Shown here one piece after another: positions 19,797 to 27,160 of a stretch of 64,000 nucleotides of DNA (the stretch's first letter is position 1; every line of letters begins with the position of its first letter). The notes under the pieces were generated by a model that searched no databases, was not told the DNA's origin, and saw only the letters and a program-made list of their open reading frames with translations. The DNA is from Planctomycetales bacterium ZRK34 (GTDB taxonomy: Bacteria; Planctomycetota; Phycisphaerae; Phycisphaerales; Zrk34). The position numbers and the translations under genes were made by a program. Where the stretch lies: contig CP050848.1 in assembly GCA_014873095.1 (NCBI GenBank), positions 4,337,850 through 4,401,849 of the forward strand, in the 5' to 3' direction.

Positions 19797-19834
19797 CCAG
19801 ACGCTTCGGCTCTGGAAGGGCCTCAGCGTCGGTG
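19797..19834. repeat. palindromic repeat, family D (copy 3, inverted)
   Basis: CCAGACGCTTCGGC...CCTCAGCGTCGG is the reverse complement of the 9798-9830 element with a longer centre. It lies in the 130-base gap between the dioxygenase start and the accD stop. Confidence 0.65.
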
Positions 19835-19854
19835 TGGGGGGCCTGTGAAAGGCA

Positions 19855-20703
19855 TTACTTGCCGGCGTAGTCGATGATGCGGGAGATTTCGCTGCGGAGG
19901 TTGCGGCGTTCGACGATGCGGTCGACGAAACCCTTCTCGACGAGGAATTCAGCCCGCTGAAAACCGGGGGGCAGTTCCTGGCGGACGGTGTTGGCGATGA
20001 CGCGCGGGCCGGCGAATCCGATCAGGGCCTTGGGCTCAGCGATGATGACGTCGCCGAGCATGGCGAAGGACGCGGTGACGCCGCCGGTGGTGGGGTCGGT
20101 GAGCACGGAGATGAACAGGCCGCCGTCGTCATCGAGGCGGGCCAGCGCCGCGGAGGTTTTGGCCATCTGCATCAGGCTCAGGGCCGACTCCTGCATGCGG
20201 GCGCCGCCGGAGCAGGAGACGATGATCAATGGCCAGTCGCGCTCGCGGGCGTGTTCGATCGCACAGGTGAGCACTTCGCCGACGACGCTGCCCATCGAGC
20301 CCATCATGAAATTCGGATCCAGCGCGGCGAGCACGATGCGGCGGCCCTTGATGTAGCCAGTGCCGGCGAGGATGGCGTCGGGGTGGTCGACCTTGGATGA
20401 CTCATCCTTGAGGCGCTGCTTGTAGGGCTTGAGGTCTTCGAACTTCAGCGGATCCGTCGGTGTGATGTCGGTCCATTTGGGTTCGAAGCTGTCGGGGTCG
20501 CAGAGCTGGGTGATGCGCTGGCGGGCGTCGATGCGGTAGTGGTGGTCGCACTCGGGGCAGACCCACAGGTTCATCGCGACCTGCTTGCGATACACCATCG
20601 CCTCGCAGGCCGAGCAGCGCATCCACAGGCCTTCGGGCACGCCGGATTTTTCCTGCTGCATGTCGACGACTTCCTGCCAGCTTCGTCCGGGAACCTGGCT
20701 CAT
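19855..20703 (-). CDS. accD: acetyl-CoA carboxylase carboxyltransferase subunit beta
   Basis: Transfers the carboxyl group from carboxybiotin to acetyl-CoA to form malonyl-CoA, the first step of fatty acid synthesis. 282 residues from MSQVPGRSWQEVV. An N-terminal zinc ribbon (RCSACEAMVYRK and WVCPECDHH, about residues 28-52) is followed by the crotonase-like domain with MGSMGSVVGEV, SGGARMQESALSLMQMAK and GGVTASFAMLGDVIIAEP. The ATG (20703-20701) overlaps the stop of the upstream phosphatase-like gene by 4 bases (ATGA), so translation is coupled. accA is not in the window. Confidence 0.97.
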   Translation of the reverse strand: MSQVPGRSWQEVVDMQQEKSGVPEGLWMRCSACEAMVYRKQVAMNLWVCPECDHHYRIDARQRITQLCDPDSFEPKWTDITPTDPLKFEDLKPYKQRLKDESSKVDHPDAILAGTGYIKGRRIVLAALDPNFMMGSMGSVVGEVLTCAIEHARERDWPLIIVSCSGGARMQESALSLMQMAKTSAALARLDDDGGLFISVLTDPTTGGVTASFAMLGDVIIAEPKALIGFAGPRVIANTVRQELPPGFQRAEFLVEKGFVDRIVERRNLRSEISRIIDYAGK

Positions 20704-21344
20704 GCGGAGATCCTTTTGGGACGCTGGGCTGAGCGTAAGGCCCGCGTCGTGTCGGGGTCGAGTTCGAATTTTTCGACGACGGGAGCGTCCTCGCGCCCCA
20801 GCCACGTCGTCACATCCTCGCCGGTGATCTGCGCCTTGGCCAAGGCCAGCGTGATCGGCCGCAGCACAATCACGATTGCCGCGGCGGCGTCGGACTTACC
20901 CACGAGTTTGGCCAGCGCCGCCCGGATGCGCGTCTCGGTCTCTTCAAGCCGCTCACCTTCCGGCGGAGCGACGCGCCAGGGATCGGTCCTCCACTGGCTG
21001 AACACCTTCGGCTGACGCTCGGCGAAAGCCTTGCGAGTCAGCCCCTGCCAAAGACCGAGGTTCATCTCTTCCAGCGTGTTGACGGATTTGACCTTGACGG
21101 TCGGGGCGGTGGCCGCGGCGATCACCTTGGCCGTCTGCCGGCTGGCTTCATCCGGGGCGGCGGCGATCAGGTTGATCGACGTCGCCACATCGAAGTCCAC
21201 GATCGCTTTGCGCACCGCGTCCAGCCCATCCTCGGCGGCGGGCAGGTCGGTCGCGCCCTGGATGCGTTCGGCCGCCTGCCATGCGGTGGCGGCTGACTGC
21301 ACCAGGTAAAGCGTTCGATGGGGGGTGGTCGGGGTGGTGGGCAT
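20700..21344 (-). CDS. histidine-phosphatase-like protein lacking the catalytic RHG motif
   Basis: 214 residues with the layout of the histidine phosphatase (phosphoglycerate mutase-like) family. The family start 'LYLVRHGET-W' reads LYLVQSAATAWQAAERIQGA here, so the Arg-His-Gly triplet is Gln-Ser-Ala. The family middle is kept (EEMNLGLWQGLTRKAFAE). The usual C-terminal 'VSHG' site reads IVIVLRPITLALA, so the second histidine is missing as well. The protein is therefore probably not a phosphatase. Its stop overlaps the accD start by 4 bases, and eda lies 58 bases upstream on the same strand. Confidence 0.75.
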   Translation of the reverse strand: MPTTPTTPHRTLYLVQSAATAWQAAERIQGATDLPAAEDGLDAVRKAIVDFDVATSINLIAAAPDEASRQTAKVIAAATAPTVKVKSVNTLEEMNLGLWQGLTRKAFAERQPKVFSQWRTDPWRVAPPEGERLEETETRIRAALAKLVGKSDAAAAIVIVLRPITLALAKAQITGEDVTTWLGREDAPVVEKFELDPDTTRALRSAQRPKRISA

Positions 21345-21402
21345 CAGGTGATGATTATTCGCGATCGGGTTCGGTGGGGCAAGTCACGAGCCGAAAGGGG
21401 CT

Positions 21403-22053
21403 TTAACGGGCCTCAGCCACCGCCTGGGTGTACTTTCTGGCCAGTTCGGTCAGCCCGGCCCAGTCGCCGGCCCGCATCAGATCCTTCTTGACCAGAGCTG
21501 AGCCGACCCCCAGCGCCGCGGCGCCGGCGTCGAGCCATGCCTTGATGGTCGTCAGATCAACCCCGCCGGTCGGCGTGATCTTCACGTCGGGCATGGGGCC
21601 GTGAATGTCTTTGATGTACTTGGGGCCGAAGTGGTTGGCCGGGAAGAGCTTGACCATGTCCACGCCCGCCGCCCAGGCCGTGGCGATTTCGGTCGGCGTC
21701 AGCGCTCCAGGAACCATCACGCGATCGCGCTCGTTGACCGCCGCGATGACGTCGAGGTTCACGTTCGGTGCGAACACGAAAGCCGCCCCCGCATCGATGA
21801 CCGCCTTGGCCGAGTCAGCATCCATCACGGTGCCGGCCCCGACGATGCCCTGGTCGCCGATCTCGCGGACCGCCTGCTCGATCGCCTTGACCCCGCCGGG
21901 CGTGGTCAGCGCGATCTCGAGGCCCATCACGCCGCCTTCGAGCAGCGCCTTGGCGGTGTCGACCGCCTGCTGGGGCGAGTCGCCACGGATGACCGCGACC
22001 AGAACATGTTGCTGAATCTTCTCAAACGTCTGCTGACGATCCATGGTGATCAT
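21403..22053 (-). CDS. eda: KDPG/KHG aldolase
   Basis: 2-dehydro-3-deoxy-6-phosphogluconate / 4-hydroxy-2-oxoglutarate aldolase, a class I aldolase of the Entner-Doudoroff and uronate pathways. 216 residues from MITMDRQQTFEKIQ, with AGAGGT upstream at a suitable distance. Family features: VLVAVIRGD, GGVMGLEIALTTPGGVKAIE, IVGAGTVMDADSAKAVIDAG, the Schiff-base lysine in DMVKLFPANHFGP, and ITPTGGVDLTTIKAWL. Frame sequence upstream of 22053 crosses a terminator and is not coding. No edd is nearby, so a role in sugar-acid breakdown is as likely as a full Entner-Doudoroff route. Confidence 0.94.
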   Translation of the reverse strand: MITMDRQQTFEKIQQHVLVAVIRGDSPQQAVDTAKALLEGGVMGLEIALTTPGGVKAIEQAVREIGDQGIVGAGTVMDADSAKAVIDAGAAFVFAPNVNLDVIAAVNERDRVMVPGALTPTEIATAWAAGVDMVKLFPANHFGPKYIKDIHGPMPDVKITPTGGVDLTTIKAWLDAGAAALGVGSALVKKDLMRAGDWAGLTELARKYTQAVAEAR

Positions 22054-22072
22054 GACGAACCTCTGGTGGTCT

Positions 22073-22107
22073 GAAAAAGTCAGCCCCCGGCAGGCGCCAG
22101 GGGCTGA
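22073..22107 (-). terminator. rho-independent terminator of the PEP-CTERM gene
   Basis: TCAGCCCC (22080-22087) pairs with GGGGCTGA (22100-22107), and GGC with GCC inside. On the minus strand the stem is followed by CTTTTTC. It lies about 90 bases past the PEP-CTERM gene stop and 27 bases before the eda start, so it separates the two genes; attenuation of eda is an alternative. Confidence 0.75.
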
Positions 22108-22194
22108 TTGGATTTGACTCTGATTATAGCGGGTCAGGCGAGTTTCGTAACCCCAAGACACTCGCAGCCTGAATTCTTCATCGCCATGGCCAAA

Positions 22195-22887
22195 TTAACA
22201 CCTGGCCCGTCTGCGGCCGGCGATCATCGCGCCGCCTGCGAGCAAGACCATGCCAAGTGATGAAGGCTCGGGCGCCGACGCAACCAGAACGCCGGAGATC
22301 GCATAGTACTGACGTGCAGACAAGGTGCCCTGGTAATCGTTGGCATCGATCCAGGCTGATCCGGTTTGATCGGTGTAGCCATATTCAACGCGGAAGCTGT
22401 TCGGGCCGCTGAACTGTCGATCGACAACGCCGGTGCCATCGGGGGCTGTTCCGGTCAGAACCACGCGCCCGAACCAGACCGTGCCGTACTGATCGACATC
22501 GATGGCGTTTTCGATCTGCCCGTCCCAAAGGTCCGCGTTGTCGCTGGCAACCCGTTCGCCGCCCAGATTGTAGATTGCCAGCCCGGTGCTCGTTGCGGGA
22601 TCGGTGCCGGTGTTGGTCTTCGCGTTGACTGCCGGGCTGCTGCCGATCACAGACCATGTGGTGTTCAGGGCTGCCAGCTCCGGCGACAGATTGGCCTGTG
22701 TTGTGACAAACTGGTTATAGATGGTGATGTTCTCCTCGTCTGCCGCCATAGCCCCTTCGGTGACAAAGACCAGGCGATAGAGCGTTCCCGGCGCCAGCCC
22801 CGGATCAACGATGACCGCAGCTTGTGATGGGGTCGCGCAGGCAACAACGATTACGAGCATCGCGCACGTGGCAAGTAGATACTTCAT
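22195..22887 (-). CDS. PEP-CTERM exported protein
   Basis: 230 residues. Signal peptide MKYLLATCAMLVIVVACATP with cleavage near SQAA. The middle (VDPGLAPGTLYRLVFVTEGA, then LWDGQIENAIDVDQYG) is beta-rich with no recognised enzyme motif. The C-terminus is a PEP-CTERM tag: SAPEPSSLGMVLLAGGAMIA followed by GRRRARC. The protein is expected to be exported and processed by an exosortase. It has its own terminator (22073-22107) and appears monocistronic. The ligand or role is unknown. Confidence 0.82.
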   Translation of the reverse strand: MKYLLATCAMLVIVVACATPSQAAVIVDPGLAPGTLYRLVFVTEGAMAADEENITIYNQFVTTQANLSPELAALNTTWSVIGSSPAVNAKTNTGTDPATSTGLAIYNLGGERVASDNADLWDGQIENAIDVDQYGTVWFGRVVLTGTAPDGTGVVDRQFSGPNSFRVEYGYTDQTGSAWIDANDYQGTLSARQYYAISGVLVASAPEPSSLGMVLLAGGAMIAGRRRARC

Positions 22888-23098
22888 GACATCCTTCTTC
22901 AGTTGTGGGCCGTCTACCTTAATTTCTCATCAGCGTCACCATGTGACGCGCACAATACACTGCAAATGAACTCAGCCAACCTAGCAAAAGACATTAGGGT
23001 CAACAAGTATAAATTTTCGTTTTTAACAATGCTCACCGCCGCCTTGTTGCATCAGTGGAGGCCGGTCTTGACCTGTGGGTGGGCCAGATTAGTTTGCG

Positions 23099-23785
23099 TC
23101 AGTGACCCCGTCGGCGGCGAAGAAGCATGGTCGCGAAGGTGATGATCATCGCGGCGCTGGCCGGTTCGGGGACGTCTTCGATCTCGACGACGGACTGGGG
23201 GTGGGCGACCAGGCCGTTGAGGAACTGCACGGCGCCGCTGGAGCGTTTGCGGGCGGCGTTGTGGGTTCCGGAGGGGTCGGTGGAGAAGTCGATTTCGAGC
23301 TTGAGCGTGTGAATCTCGTTGACCAGGGCGGGGGTGACGTCGATGGCCGGGCCGACTTGCAGGCGGAGCGTGGCGATGAGGATGTTGGTGACGCCGACGA
23401 CGCCGGAGTTGTCGACGGTCACGGGGATGCCGGGGCCGATGGTGAACCCATCCTGATTGGTGAAGTTGAACGAGGCGTGGTGGTCCAGCACGGTGGTGCT
23501 GGTGGTGATGAACTCAGGGGCGGGCGTCAGACTGATGAAGGTCTCGTGCTCGGAATCGAAGCTCGATACGACCGAGTACAGGCCGGACGACTCGAACAGA
23601 CTGGTGTCTGAGGCGTCGCGGTTTTCCTGGAGGTAGATGGGGATGTCGACCACAGAGCCGTTCTGGATATCGACAGGGTTGACCAGCGTGGTCAGCCGAA
23701 GCCGCGGCACGGCCAAGGCCGACGAATCCATCCCCAACGTGGCAGCCACAACCAACAAAAGTACAGCACCCCGGCGGCTAAACAT
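23099..23785 (-). CDS. PEP-CTERM exported protein, cohesin-like/beta-sandwich
   Basis: 228 residues from MFSRRGAVLLLVVAA; five more codons upstream (23800) are possible. Signal peptide ends near SSALA. The mature part resembles secreted beta-sandwich (cohesin- or TIGR-type) domains common in planctomycete PEP-CTERM proteins: IQNGSVVDIPIYLQENRD, and LIATLRLQVG. The C-terminus EIEDVPEPASAAMIITFATM plus LLRRRRGH is the sorting tag. There is a 210-base gap to the next gene downstream on this strand, in which nothing was recognised. Specific function unknown. Confidence 0.78.
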   Translation of the reverse strand: MFSRRGAVLLLVVAATLGMDSSALAVPRLRLTTLVNPVDIQNGSVVDIPIYLQENRDASDTSLFESSGLYSVVSSFDSEHETFISLTPAPEFITTSTTVLDHHASFNFTNQDGFTIGPGIPVTVDNSGVVGVTNILIATLRLQVGPAIDVTPALVNEIHTLKLEIDFSTDPSGTHNAARKRSSGAVQFLNGLVAHPQSVVEIEDVPEPASAAMIITFATMLLRRRRGH

Positions 23786-23901
23786 AACACTATCTCCCAA
23801 TAAAAATTAAGCTGCGATTCTCGTGACCAACGGATTATAGAGCCAGGCAGCATGCGTGCAAGGCATTTTTTGATGCAGACAGCCAGTCAGGCGGTGGTTA
23901 A

Positions 23902-23929
23902 ACAACAACCCCCGGGCGGCCGGGGGTTG
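23902..23929 (-). terminator. rho-independent terminator
   Basis: CAACCCCCGG (23906-23915) pairs with CCGGGGGTTG (23920-23929) over a 4-base loop. On the minus strand TTGTTTAA follows. It ends the transcript of the gene at 23978-24517. Confidence 0.7.
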
Positions 23930-23977
23930 CGCGTGGTGATGATTTATTGACGGATCGAATCGTCCGCAGGCGGGGGC

Positions 23978-24517
23978 TCAGGCGACTTCGAAGATCGTCT
24001 GCGTGCGGAGGACGAAGCCGGCCGAGCCGATCAGGTGGTAGCTCTGGGCGTGGATTTCACGCTTGTAGCGTTGCACGTCGAGGATCGACAGGTTTTGCGT
24101 GCCGTCGCCGTCGAGCCAGGTGTGCCACATGGCCTCGGTTTCCTGGGCGAAATCGCGCATCTCGTTGAACGTCGCCAGGTAGAGGTTGTCCGACAGCAGT
24201 TCGGTTTGAACGCTGGTGACGTAGCCGACGGTCTCTTCGACCACCTGATCCATCTCTTTTTCGCCGAGACAGGGCAGGGTCATCAGCAGCCCGCGTTGCG
24301 GCAACTGGGCATCGTGATCGAGCACAGCCTCGCTGACGCAGTGGTTGCCCACCTGGAAGCGGAGCACGTGCCCGCCGGGCATGATCCAGCCCTCGAACTC
24401 GTAATCGGACTGGTCGATGGTCCGCCGATCCTGGATGCCGAACAGCTCCGGATGCAGGGCACGGTGGTAGAGTAGAAGTTTGTAAGTCTGTACGCTGGGT
24501 GACTTATGAATGCTCAT
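23978..24517 (-). CDS. conserved hypothetical protein, possibly DUF2617-like
   Basis: 179 residues, cytoplasmic, without signal peptide or membrane helix. The start region (YKLLLYHRALHPELFGIQDR) and the middle (GWIMPGGHVLRFQVGNHCVS, then LDHDAQLPQRGLLMTLP) resemble DUF2617 proteins of planctomycetes and actinobacteria as I recall them; this match is from memory. No catalytic residues can be assigned. A strong terminator follows. It is divergent from the HEAT-repeat gene, and the shared 218-base gap holds an AT-rich stretch (24590-24620) suited to promoters. Confidence 0.6.
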   Translation of the reverse strand: MSIHKSPSVQTYKLLLYHRALHPELFGIQDRRTIDQSDYEFEGWIMPGGHVLRFQVGNHCVSEAVLDHDAQLPQRGLLMTLPCLGEKEMDQVVEETVGYVTSVQTELLSDNLYLATFNEMRDFAQETEAMWHTWLDGDGTQNLSILDVQRYKREIHAQSYHLIGSAGFVLRTQTIFEVA

Positions 24518-24667
24518 GGGTATTGGTCCCCCTGGACCGTTGGGTGAGTGCGTATATTAGCAAGCCGTGAAGGCAATGTCACAGGAAAAATCGGTTTTTT
24601 TTGGCTTTAAACGTGAGTTTTGATACGGCTGCACCGCCCGTGATGTTCATAGGGGCCAACGACCGAT

Positions 24668-24736
24668 ATGTATTACAACGGCAGGCACGCCGGCGAGGTG
24701 ATTGTGCGCCTCAAGATCGTGACGATGGATGAATAA
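24668..24736 (+). CDS. possible 22-residue leader peptide overlapping the HEAT-repeat gene
   Basis: An ATG at 24668 opens MYYNGRHAGEVIVRLKIVTM-DE and ends at TAA 24734-24736, which shares its last A with the ATG of the next gene (TAATG). AGGGG lies 12 bases upstream. The exact overlap suggests translational coupling, but a peptide this short can arise by chance. Confidence 0.3.
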   Translation: MYYNGRHAGEVIVRLKIVTMDE

Positions 24737-26619
24737 TGGCTGATAATGAACAGTTTTACAGCCTGATCGATGGGATTGAACACCCGGTTGTCGACATGGC
24801 GCTGGCGGAGGCGCTGCCCTCGGCGGATGACCGGGTGCGCCCTCGGATCGTGCAGCAGATTCTGCAGCGCGGCCACGAGGCGGCGCTGGTCGGTGTCATC
24901 CGCCATTTCGGGCTCTTCAAAGCCGATCTGCAGGAACTGATCCTCGAACACTGCACCTCGCTGGACACCGCCCTGCGGCAGGCCGCCCGTGACAGCGACC
25001 TGGATGTACGCATGCAGGCGGTGGACGTGATCACGCGGTCGCACAGCATTCGGCTGGCGTACCTGCTCAGCAGCCAGTTGCAGGCCGACGACGCCCGGCT
25101 GACGCGAGCCGCGGCGGCGGGGCTGTTCATTATGGCCCAGAATCTGGTTCTGCACCGTCAGCCCGGGCCGGACGCCTCCGCCGTGCCGCGGCGGATGACC
25201 TGGCTCTGCGGGGCGCTGGGCGAAGCCTGTGCGTCGTATCACCGCCACGGCCGCCATGATGTGCTGGCCGCGGTGGCCATGGTCATGCCCGCGTCCAATA
25301 CGCAGTTGCTCATGCAACTACGGGATCACCGCTCAGCGGCGCACATTGCCATGACACGCATGATCCGCGGTGTCGAGCGGCCGGCGGTGGCGGCCGCCAT
25401 GCTGGCCTTCGCCGGCGTGCCGGAGTTGTCCGCGGCCGTGACCGAGGGACTCAAGCTCCGGCGCAGCGGTGAGCACCTGGACCCCATGCTCAGCCGGGCC
25501 CATCTGCTGGCCAATCCGGCCGTGCGCGCCGCCCTGCGGAAAGTTCAGCAGTCGGGGCACCTGATGCCGGACGTGGCGCTGGTGGGGCGGTTGAGCCTTT
25601 CGCGGGTTCGCATGCTGCCCCGATGGGTTCACCACCTGTACGCCAAGACGGAAGCCAAGATCACCGCCATGGCCCCCGTGACGACCTGCCGCGACCGCAC
25701 CGCTCGGCTGCAGGCGCTGCGCATGCTGATGCGGATGCAGAAGATTCAGGCCGACGATCTGATCGCCACGATGTGCTTCGATACCGAAGCGGCGATCGCC
25801 CGCATCGCGCTGCGTCATCTGATGGCCCGCAAATGGGAAGGTCTGCCGGACCTGCTGGTCAAGCTGATCAGTTCGCCGCATGCGGATGTGGCGAAGATGG
25901 CCGAGGCGCAGTTCACGCCGATGGGCTTTGCCCGCTTCTGGGATCACTGGGACGCGCTGGCGCCGCCGGTGCGACAGGCAGCCGGGGCGGCGCTGATCAA
26001 ACTCGATGCGCATTTCCATCATCAACTCGCCGCGAAGATGACATCGGATCAGGCGACCGATCGCTTCAAAGCCGTGATGATTGCTCGCGAGCTTGGGCAG
26101 GAGTCGTTTTTCGAACAGCAACTGATGGACCTGATGATCGACGCCGACGCACGAGTCGCCTCGTCGGCTGCCTCGGCGGCGGGCAGCATCGGGCAGTCGG
26201 ATCAGGCGGTCGAGGCGCTGGCCTCAGCGCTTGAGCACAAGGATGACCGCGTGCGGGCCAACGCGGTCGAGTCGATCGAAAAGCTGGATGTGGTGGATCA
26301 GACCTACCACGAACTGCAGGCGTTGCTGGAAGGCTCGGGCAACCGCAGCCGCGCCAACGCGATCAAGGCGTTGATGCGAATGCCGGTCGGCGGGGCGCTG
26401 GGCGCGCTGGGTCGCATGTTGCGCGACCAGAAACCCGAGCATCGCATCAGCGCGTTGTGGGTGGTGGAGCAGATGGGCCTGGAGCAGGTGGCCGGCCGCG
26501 TAGCCGAACTGGCGCAGGTCGATGACGATGCCGAGGTGCGCCGCCGGGCGTTGAAGGTGTTCCGCCTGATGGCCCAGCAGCACGAAGCCGGCGGTCAGAC
26601 ACGACAGACTGGAGCCTGA
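24736..26619 (+). CDS. HEAT-repeat protein of unknown function
   Basis: 627-residue cytoplasmic protein built of helical repeats. Typical HEAT units are seen at about residues 60-110 (ALRQAARDSDLDVRMQAVDV), 340-400 (DLIATMCFDTEAAIARIALR) and 440-600 (ASSAASAAGSIGQSDQAVEA, then DDRVRANAVESIEKL). No enzyme motif, signal peptide or membrane helix is present, so a scaffold or adaptor role is likely. The gene is followed after 25 bases by a small membrane protein on the same strand, then by a bidirectional terminator. The pair probably forms one transcript. Confidence 0.75.
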   Translation: MADNEQFYSLIDGIEHPVVDMALAEALPSADDRVRPRIVQQILQRGHEAALVGVIRHFGLFKADLQELILEHCTSLDTALRQAARDSDLDVRMQAVDVITRSHSIRLAYLLSSQLQADDARLTRAAAAGLFIMAQNLVLHRQPGPDASAVPRRMTWLCGALGEACASYHRHGRHDVLAAVAMVMPASNTQLLMQLRDHRSAAHIAMTRMIRGVERPAVAAAMLAFAGVPELSAAVTEGLKLRRSGEHLDPMLSRAHLLANPAVRAALRKVQQSGHLMPDVALVGRLSLSRVRMLPRWVHHLYAKTEAKITAMAPVTTCRDRTARLQALRMLMRMQKIQADDLIATMCFDTEAAIARIALRHLMARKWEGLPDLLVKLISSPHADVAKMAEAQFTPMGFARFWDHWDALAPPVRQAAGAALIKLDAHFHHQLAAKMTSDQATDRFKAVMIARELGQESFFEQQLMDLMIDADARVASSAASAAGSIGQSDQAVEALASALEHKDDRVRANAVESIEKLDVVDQTYHELQALLEGSGNRSRANAIKALMRMPVGGALGALGRMLRDQKPEHRISALWVVEQMGLEQVAGRVAELAQVDDDAEVRRRALKVFRLMAQQHEAGGQTRQTGA

Positions 26620-26644
26620 CCCTGCAATCAATTGGGCATTGACG

Positions 26645-27055
26645 ATGTTGAGTTTTCTCGCACAGACCGACCGCGTGTATTTCTGGGACCCGAGCTGGTG
26701 GCCGACCGGTGGGTCGTCGCTGCCGCTGAAGTGGTTGTACGTGATCGCGGGCATGCTGGTGGTGTTTGTCGTGATCCGATACGGCACACGATATTATTAT
26801 CGCCTGAAGCGGCGCTTCGAACCGGTGCGAATCTATTCGCACGTCGCCGGGAAGATGGGGCTGTCGACCGAGCAGCGATGGATGCTGTGGCGCGTCGCCA
26901 AGGCCACGGGTTTGACCACCCCGTTGACGCTGCTGGTCTGTGCGGACACGCTCGACTGGCACGGGCGACAATACGTCGAAACGTTGTCCGGCGCCGGCGC
27001 TCGCGCCGCGGAACGCCAGCTCGAAAGCATCGCTTCAAAGTTGTTCAGCGCTTAA
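26645..27055 (+). CDS. small single-pass membrane protein
   Basis: 136 residues from the ATG at 26645 (a TTG two codons upstream is also possible). After an aromatic N-terminal segment (VYFWDPSWWPTGG) comes one membrane helix (LKWLYVIAGMLVVFVVIRYG, residues about 29-48) and a basic stretch (RYYYRLKRR). The cytoplasmic domain (MGLSTEQRWMLWRVAKATGL) is helical. Family not recognised. It follows the HEAT-repeat gene by 25 bases and is probably co-expressed, so the HEAT protein may dock at this membrane anchor; that is inference only. Confidence 0.65.
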   Translation: MLSFLAQTDRVYFWDPSWWPTGGSSLPLKWLYVIAGMLVVFVVIRYGTRYYYRLKRRFEPVRIYSHVAGKMGLSTEQRWMLWRVAKATGLTTPLTLLVCADTLDWHGRQYVETLSGAGARAAERQLESIASKLFSA

Positions 27056-27090
27056 CGACCTGTTGCACCAAACCACGATGCGACAAATTA

Positions 27091-27124
27091 AAAACGCCCC
27101 GTGCCAGGCGGCACAGGGCGTTTG
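27091..27124. terminator. bidirectional terminator
   Basis: AAAACGCCC-C-GTGCC pairs with GGCAC-A-GGGCGTTT over an AGGC loop, with one mismatch. Runs of A before and T after let it act on both strands. It separates the convergent membrane-protein gene and the pilus-like operon. Confidence 0.8.
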
Positions 27125-27160
27125 TTGTGTGACATTATTTTTAGGCCATAGACAACACGC

